Source: JACVRX01 sp046726315 (GTDB lineage Bacteria > Actinomycetota > Actinomycetes > Jiangellales > Jiangellaceae). Taken from it: 64,000 nt of DNA. The position numbers and the translations under genes are program-made. A model generated the notes under the pieces. The model was not told the origin of the DNA. It saw only the letters and a list, made by a program, of their open reading frames with translations, and made no database searches. Numbering within the stretch: the first letter of the stretch is position 1; each line of letters begins with the position of its first letter. Of this stretch, positions 63,886-64,000 are shown piece after piece. The stretch spans positions 39,723 through 103,722 of the forward strand of contig JBKPAG010000006.1 in NCBI GenBank assembly GCA_046726315.1. Reading direction: 5' to 3'.

Positions 63886-64000
63886 GTCGTCCGGCGGCGA
63901 GGATCATCCGGAGTCGGTAGTTGGCCGGGTTGCAGAAGCCGCGGGCGATGCGGCGGTGCAGCTCGATGATCCCGTTGACGGCTTCGGTTCCGCGTTGTTG
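63863..64000 (-). CDS. ISL3-type transposase, C-terminal end (runs off window)
   Basis: Minus-strand frame of 45 residues: GTEAVNGIIELHRRIARGF, then CNPANYRLRMILAAGRLTHP and NLR before the stop. This matches the end of the DDE_Tnp_ISL3 domain (…AINGLIELHRRLARGFRN…YRLRMLL). The rest lies outside. No terminal inverted repeat is obvious in the bases before it. Confidence 0.75.
   Translation of the reverse strand, partial: QQRGTEAVNGIIELHRRIARGFCNPANYRLRMILAAGRLTHPNLR

Overview
This 64 kb window is high-GC actinobacterial chromosome. Three things show this. There are many GTG starts and four-base start/stop overlaps. The gene set includes Lsr2, ClpC, HspR/Hsp20, a class F sortase, an F420-type flavoprotein and UdgX. 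The gene order ppa–dacB–zinc metalloprotease–tilS–hpt–ftsH–folE–folP–folB–folK–DUF3180, then DUF2520–panC–nadB–nadC–coaX–lysS–lsr2–clpC, is the conserved block known from Mycobacterium tuberculosis and relatives. The genus cannot be fixed from the sequence; a member of the Frankia/Geodermatophilus group or a neighbour is a reasonable guess (inference).

Layout. Positions 1–12.4 kb are accessory and rich in regulators. They hold a cyclic-nucleotide-domain sensor kinase, four TetR-family regulators, a flavin monooxygenase, a methyltransferase and two ABC-2 type exporters. A truncated ECF sigma gene and a truncated alpha/beta hydrolase are also here. Each TetR gene has a palindrome nearby that could be its operator. 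Positions 12.4–24.9 kb carry envelope and stress genes: a redoxin, a membrane hydrolase, an endonuclease/phosphatase-fold enzyme, a VWA lipoprotein-like protein, a nonapeptide-repeat protein paired with an RDD protein, a BrkB-type membrane protein, a PPOX flavoprotein, an HspR–Hsp20 divergent pair, a MEDS/anti-sigma kinase, UdgX, a secreted protein with its class F sortase, and a DUF4396 membrane protein behind a CsoR-like operator.

Positions 25–36.2 kb are the housekeeping ppa–dacB–metalloprotease–tilS–hpt–ftsH–fol cluster, which covers phosphate recycling, cell wall, tRNA modification, purine salvage, membrane proteolysis and folate synthesis. Positions 36.2–40 kb form a glycine betaine/choline-type osmoprotectant ABC system, with the ATPase divergent from two permeases and a binding lipoprotein. 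Positions 40.2–43.7 kb hold two secreted proteins of somewhat lower GC, an array of an 11-bp motif, and a lone NuoD-like subunit. From 43.2 kb come two PH-domain membrane proteins, panD, a MidA-like methyltransferase, and the DUF2520–panC–nadB–nadC–coaX pathway for coenzyme A and NAD. A SigJ-type ECF sigma factor (apparently frameshifted), an epimerase, a STAS protein and xylulokinase follow.

The last part is lysS–argA–lsr2, a 43-residue lipoprotein, a three-copy GC-hairpin tandem repeat, clpC with a strong terminator, a ceramidase-like membrane protein, a TPR protein and a HEAT-like protein. The window ends in an ISL3-type transposase that overlaps the last of these. I saw no rRNA, tRNA or CRISPR array.
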